From contig NZ_QDAH01000040.1 of assembly GCF_003075415.1 (NCBI RefSeq), positions 1-54,289 on the forward strand: a stretch of DNA of 54,289 nucleotides, read 5' to 3'. The stretch is from Microvirga sp. KLBC 81 (GTDB lineage Bacteria; Pseudomonadota; Alphaproteobacteria; Rhizobiales; Beijerinckiaceae). This document shows, one piece after another, positions 51,964-54,289 of this stretch. The translations under genes and the position numbers were made by a program. The first letter of the stretch is position 1. The number at the start of each line of letters is the position of its first letter. The notes under the pieces are model-generated. The model saw only the letters and a program-made list of their open reading frames with translations. It ran no database searches and had not been told where the DNA came from.

Positions 51964-53079
51964 ATGCCAGCGGATCGCCTCGCACAACCTACTCCTATGC
52001 AAGCTCAACCAACACGTGTCATGATCGTGGATGATAGTGCGGTCATTCGCGGGATGATCGCGCGGTGGGTGACGGAAGCGGGCGGCTTCGATGTCGTCTG
52101 CACCGCGTCCAACGGGCGGATGGCTGTCGGTCTTGCCGAGCGACATAAGCCAGAGATTGTTCTTCTCGATATCGAAATGCCTGAGATTGACGGCTTAGCG
52201 GCATTGCCGATGATCTTGAAGGCTCACCCTGCTAGCAAAGTCATTGTAATCTCCACTCTGACACAGCGAAACGCGCAGATTTCACTGAAGTGCCTCTCCC
52301 TGGGTGCTGTTGATTATCTTGCAAAGCCTGAAAGCGCGCGCGCTGTGGATGCTGCGGCAGAGTTCCGGCGCGACCTCGTCGAGAAACTGAGAGCCCTAAG
52401 CGCCATGAAGCCGAGACAATTCCGCCCGAGTATTGTCCCGGTGCCGAATGTCCCTGCACCCATGCAGTCTCCTCTGCCAAAGTCAGGCAATGTACGGCCG
52501 CAATGTCTTCTCATCGGCTCTTCGACCGGTGGCCCAAGGGCTGTTGAGCGAGTGCTGCAGGATCTCAGGCCTGTTCTTGCCTCCATTCCGGTTTTGATCG
52601 TTCAGCATATGCCTGCGATGTTCACGGCGGTTTTCGCCGAACACCTGCAGACTTTGCTTTCGTTTCCCTGCCGTGAAGCGAAAGACGGGGACGGGATCAA
52701 TGCGGGCACAGTGCTTGTTGCCCCGGGCGGACGTCATATGGGCGTGGTCTCAACGTCAGGAAAGCCCACGATACGACTCAGCGACAGCCCTCCTGAAAAT
52801 TTCTGCCGTCCTGCCGTGGACGTTCTGTTTCGGGAGGCCGCTTCTGTCTTTGGAGGGGCTGCAATCGCGACGGTGCTGACAGGAATGGGTTCCGACGGAA
52901 CGAGTGGAGCCCGTCATCTGGTCAAGGCTGGTGCAACCGTTGTTGCCCAAGATGAGCCGACGAGCATTGTCTGGGGTATGCCTGGAAGCGTCGTGAAAGC
53001 CGGCCTTGCCCACGAGATCCTTCCCCTTGATGCCATTGGCCGCTCATTGAGAGGCCTGATTGCCGGAGCCTCACGATGA
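51964..53079 (+). CDS. cheB: Chemoreceptor methylesterase CheB
   Basis: Two-domain adaptation enzyme of about 371 residues removing methyl groups from receptors. Receiver: D23-D24 and phospho-site D69. Methylesterase catalytic triad: S187 in I-G-S-S-T-G-G, H215 in V-Q-H-M-P, D311 in G-M-G-S-D-G. The start at 51964 is chosen; an ATG at 51997 is possible, and the open frame to 51910 lies inside cheY. ATGA overlap with cheR. Confidence 0.95.
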   Translation: MPADRLAQPTPMQAQPTRVMIVDDSAVIRGMIARWVTEAGGFDVVCTASNGRMAVGLAERHKPEIVLLDIEMPEIDGLAALPMILKAHPASKVIVISTLTQRNAQISLKCLSLGAVDYLAKPESARAVDAAAEFRRDLVEKLRALSAMKPRQFRPSIVPVPNVPAPMQSPLPKSGNVRPQCLLIGSSTGGPRAVERVLQDLRPVLASIPVLIVQHMPAMFTAVFAEHLQTLLSFPCREAKDGDGINAGTVLVAPGGRHMGVVSTSGKPTIRLSDSPPENFCRPAVDVLFREAASVFGGAAIATVLTGMGSDGTSGARHLVKAGATVVAQDEPTSIVWGMPGSVVKAGLAHEILPLDAIGRSLRGLIAGASR

Positions 53080-53930
53080 CCGAGATTGAATTTGAAGCTC
53101 TGCGCGCTTTTCTCAAGACACGGTCAGGGTTGGCCCTTTCCCCCGATAAGCGATACCTCGTTGAGAGCCGGCTTGCTCCCGTTTGCACCCGCTTCAGGGT
53201 CGAGAGCTTGTCTCGACTCATTTGGGAAATCAAATCGAGCCGGTCTCCTGCCCTTGAGAATGCAACTATCGAGGCAATGACGACCAACGAGACTTTCTTC
53301 TTCCGGGATAAGGCGCCTTTCGATCTCTTCCAGGATGTTCTGCTGCCGAGATTCCTCAGGGAGCGATCCGTCAGCCGGCGCCTGCGCATCTGGTGCGCGG
53401 CTGCATCAACGGGGCAGGAACCTTACTCGCTTGCAATGCTTCTCAAGGAAGCATTTGCCCGCATGTCGGGCTGGCAGGTGGAGATCATTGCAACCGATAT
53501 CTCGAATGAAGTGCTCGAGAAGGCAAGGGCGGGTGTCTATAACCAGTTCGAAGTGCAACGCGGTTTGCCAATCAGGCTCCTCGTCAAGTATTTCACGCAG
53601 AAGGGCGATCAATGGCAGGTCGCACCTGAAATCCGCTCCATGGTGGATTTTCGCTATTTGAATCTCATCGAGGATTTCAACCGACTTGGGCAGTTCGACA
53701 TTGTCTATTGCCGCAACGTGCTGATCTATTTCGACGTCGCGACGAAGTCGAATGTGCTTCGCAGGATTGCGCAGTTGATGGCATCGGATGGAGCTCTGGT
53801 GCTCGGAGCATCGGAGACGATCCTTGGCATCAGTGATGCGCTGTCGCTCGATCCGGCATATCGCGGGCTCTATACAAAGGCCCTTCCTACCGGAGCCCCT
53901 CACAGAACGGCCTTGGCTGGAACGCGCTGA
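53076..53930 (+). CDS. cheR: Chemoreceptor methyltransferase CheR
   Basis: SAM-dependent glutamate methyltransferase of 284 residues. Features are the N-terminal helical domain (to about 75), T-N-E-T-F-F-F-R-D at 70-78, the SAM-binding W-C-A-A-A-S-T-G-Q-E-P-Y-S at 106-118, and F-D-I-V-Y-C-R-N-V-L-I-Y-F. It counteracts CheB. It is the last gene before the terminator at 53989. Confidence 0.95.
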   Translation: MTEIEFEALRAFLKTRSGLALSPDKRYLVESRLAPVCTRFRVESLSRLIWEIKSSRSPALENATIEAMTTNETFFFRDKAPFDLFQDVLLPRFLRERSVSRRLRIWCAAASTGQEPYSLAMLLKEAFARMSGWQVEIIATDISNEVLEKARAGVYNQFEVQRGLPIRLLVKYFTQKGDQWQVAPEIRSMVDFRYLNLIEDFNRLGQFDIVYCRNVLIYFDVATKSNVLRRIAQLMASDGALVLGASETILGISDALSLDPAYRGLYTKALPTGAPHRTALAGTR

Positions 53931-53988
53931 ATGCGCTGGCCTGATCAGATCGCTCGCCATCTCCCATGGCGAGCCCGCATGCATTTGT

Positions 53989-54013
53989 GCTTCCGCGCGA
54001 GCGGGAGCCTTTT
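53989..54013 (+). terminator. Intrinsic terminator after cheR
   Basis: GCTTCCGC (53989-53996), loop GCGA and GCGGGAGC (54001-54008) form an 8-base stem with one wobble pair, followed by CTTTT. It would end the cheY-cheB-cheR transcript. The inverted repeat at 53952-53974 just upstream may contribute. Confidence 0.75.
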
Positions 54014-54190
54014 GTGCCGCCGATTACTATCCTTAAAAGACTTTTAATAATAAAAGTACGTCCAATACTTCATTTCTGTGCTTGACGATTAGGGATGATT
54101 CGTCCATACACAGATCTATGGATGCAACGGGCGGGATGTTGAAAGCGCGGTGCATCGAGCAAGCACTATGGAGGCTCTTTAAGAGGGCAT

Positions 54191-54289
54191 GGCATGACGC
54201 CACTCCATTTTACCGGTTGAGCCCGGATGTCATGTGAGCAGCGGATCGAGCTTTGCTCGAGGCATGATGCCGCTCCGCTGGGCCGGTTC
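54191..54289 (-). repeat. Dispersed repeat, copy 2
   Basis: The complement matches 8142-8244: landmarks GGCATGATGCC-type ends (54191-54201 imperfect, 54261-54271), CCATTTTACCGGT (54205-54217) and GATCGAGC (54244-54251). The unit may continue past the window edge. Confidence 0.7.

Larger units (their letters stand above)
53931..54289. other. Non-coding right end
   Basis: No supported gene. It holds a perfect 9-base inverted repeat GCTCGCCAT/ATGGCGAGC (53952-53974), the terminator at 53989-54013, an AT-rich patch (54030-54080) and a repeat copy at 54191-54289. Confidence 0.6.

Noticed and set aside
1..54289. CRISPR arrays, tRNA and rRNA genes, prophage
   Set aside because: No regularly spaced repeats, no tRNA-like cloverleaf or rRNA segments and no phage structural genes were seen.

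Overview
The window is a flagellar and chemotaxis gene island of an alphaproteobacterium, most likely order Hyphomicrobiales (Rhizobiales). The evidence is the gene order motA-fliM-x-fliN-fliG-flhB / flgF-fliI / flgB-flgC-fliE-flgG-flgA-flgI-motE-flgH-fliL-fliP, the alphaproteobacterial genes flaF, flbT, motC and motE, and an FtcR/Rem-type regulator; all are known from Sinorhizobium and Brucella. I cannot fix the genus from sequence alone.

Layout. Positions 1-2.3 kb are accessory: the first codons of a probable transposase running off the left edge, a quinone-oxidoreductase-like gene, half-copies of a palindromic repeat, and a frameshifted beta-helix protein pseudogene. 2.3-8.1 kb holds two minus-strand multi-sensor proteins: a FixL-like GAF/PAS histidine kinase and a GAF/PAS/GGDEF/EAL protein. 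9.0-16.2 kb holds ftcR and then a chemotaxis operon (chemoreceptor, cheA, cheW, cheY, cheZ). 16.4-19.9 kb, minus strand, holds a heparinase II/III-family protein and a FixJ-like response regulator. From 20.3 kb onward the window is almost entirely flagellar: the flgB...fliP operon, fliF-fliH-motB-motC-fliK-lytic transglycosylase, a convergent protease-inhibitor lipoprotein, the minus-strand motA...flhB operon, flgF-fliI, the hook/filament-junction operon flgE-flgK-flgL-flaF-flbT-flgD-fliQ, flhA-fliR-fliJ-like-flgJ-flgN-like-fliL-like, and a final cheY-cheB-cheR group ending in a stem-loop with a T run.

The genes cover the basal body, export apparatus, C-ring, stator, hook, hook-filament junction and the core chemotaxis pathway. 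No flagellin gene is present, although its regulators flaF and flbT are, so flagellin must lie elsewhere. Most genes are translationally coupled by 4-base start/stop overlaps.

The main non-gene signal is a short dyad (core SCT-(T)CRYRCA-AGS) found 40-60 bases ahead of five or six transcription units (chemoreceptor-cheA, flgB, fliF, motA/flgF, flgE, flhA). It is a candidate binding site for the FtcR encoded here. Other points of interest are a CheA whose P2 region is replaced by a tandem duplicated peptide, a FixL/FixJ-like pair split across the chemotaxis cluster, a large lyase-like gene embedded in the motility island, a second FliL-like protein, and a ~100-base repeat present near 8.2 kb and at the right edge.
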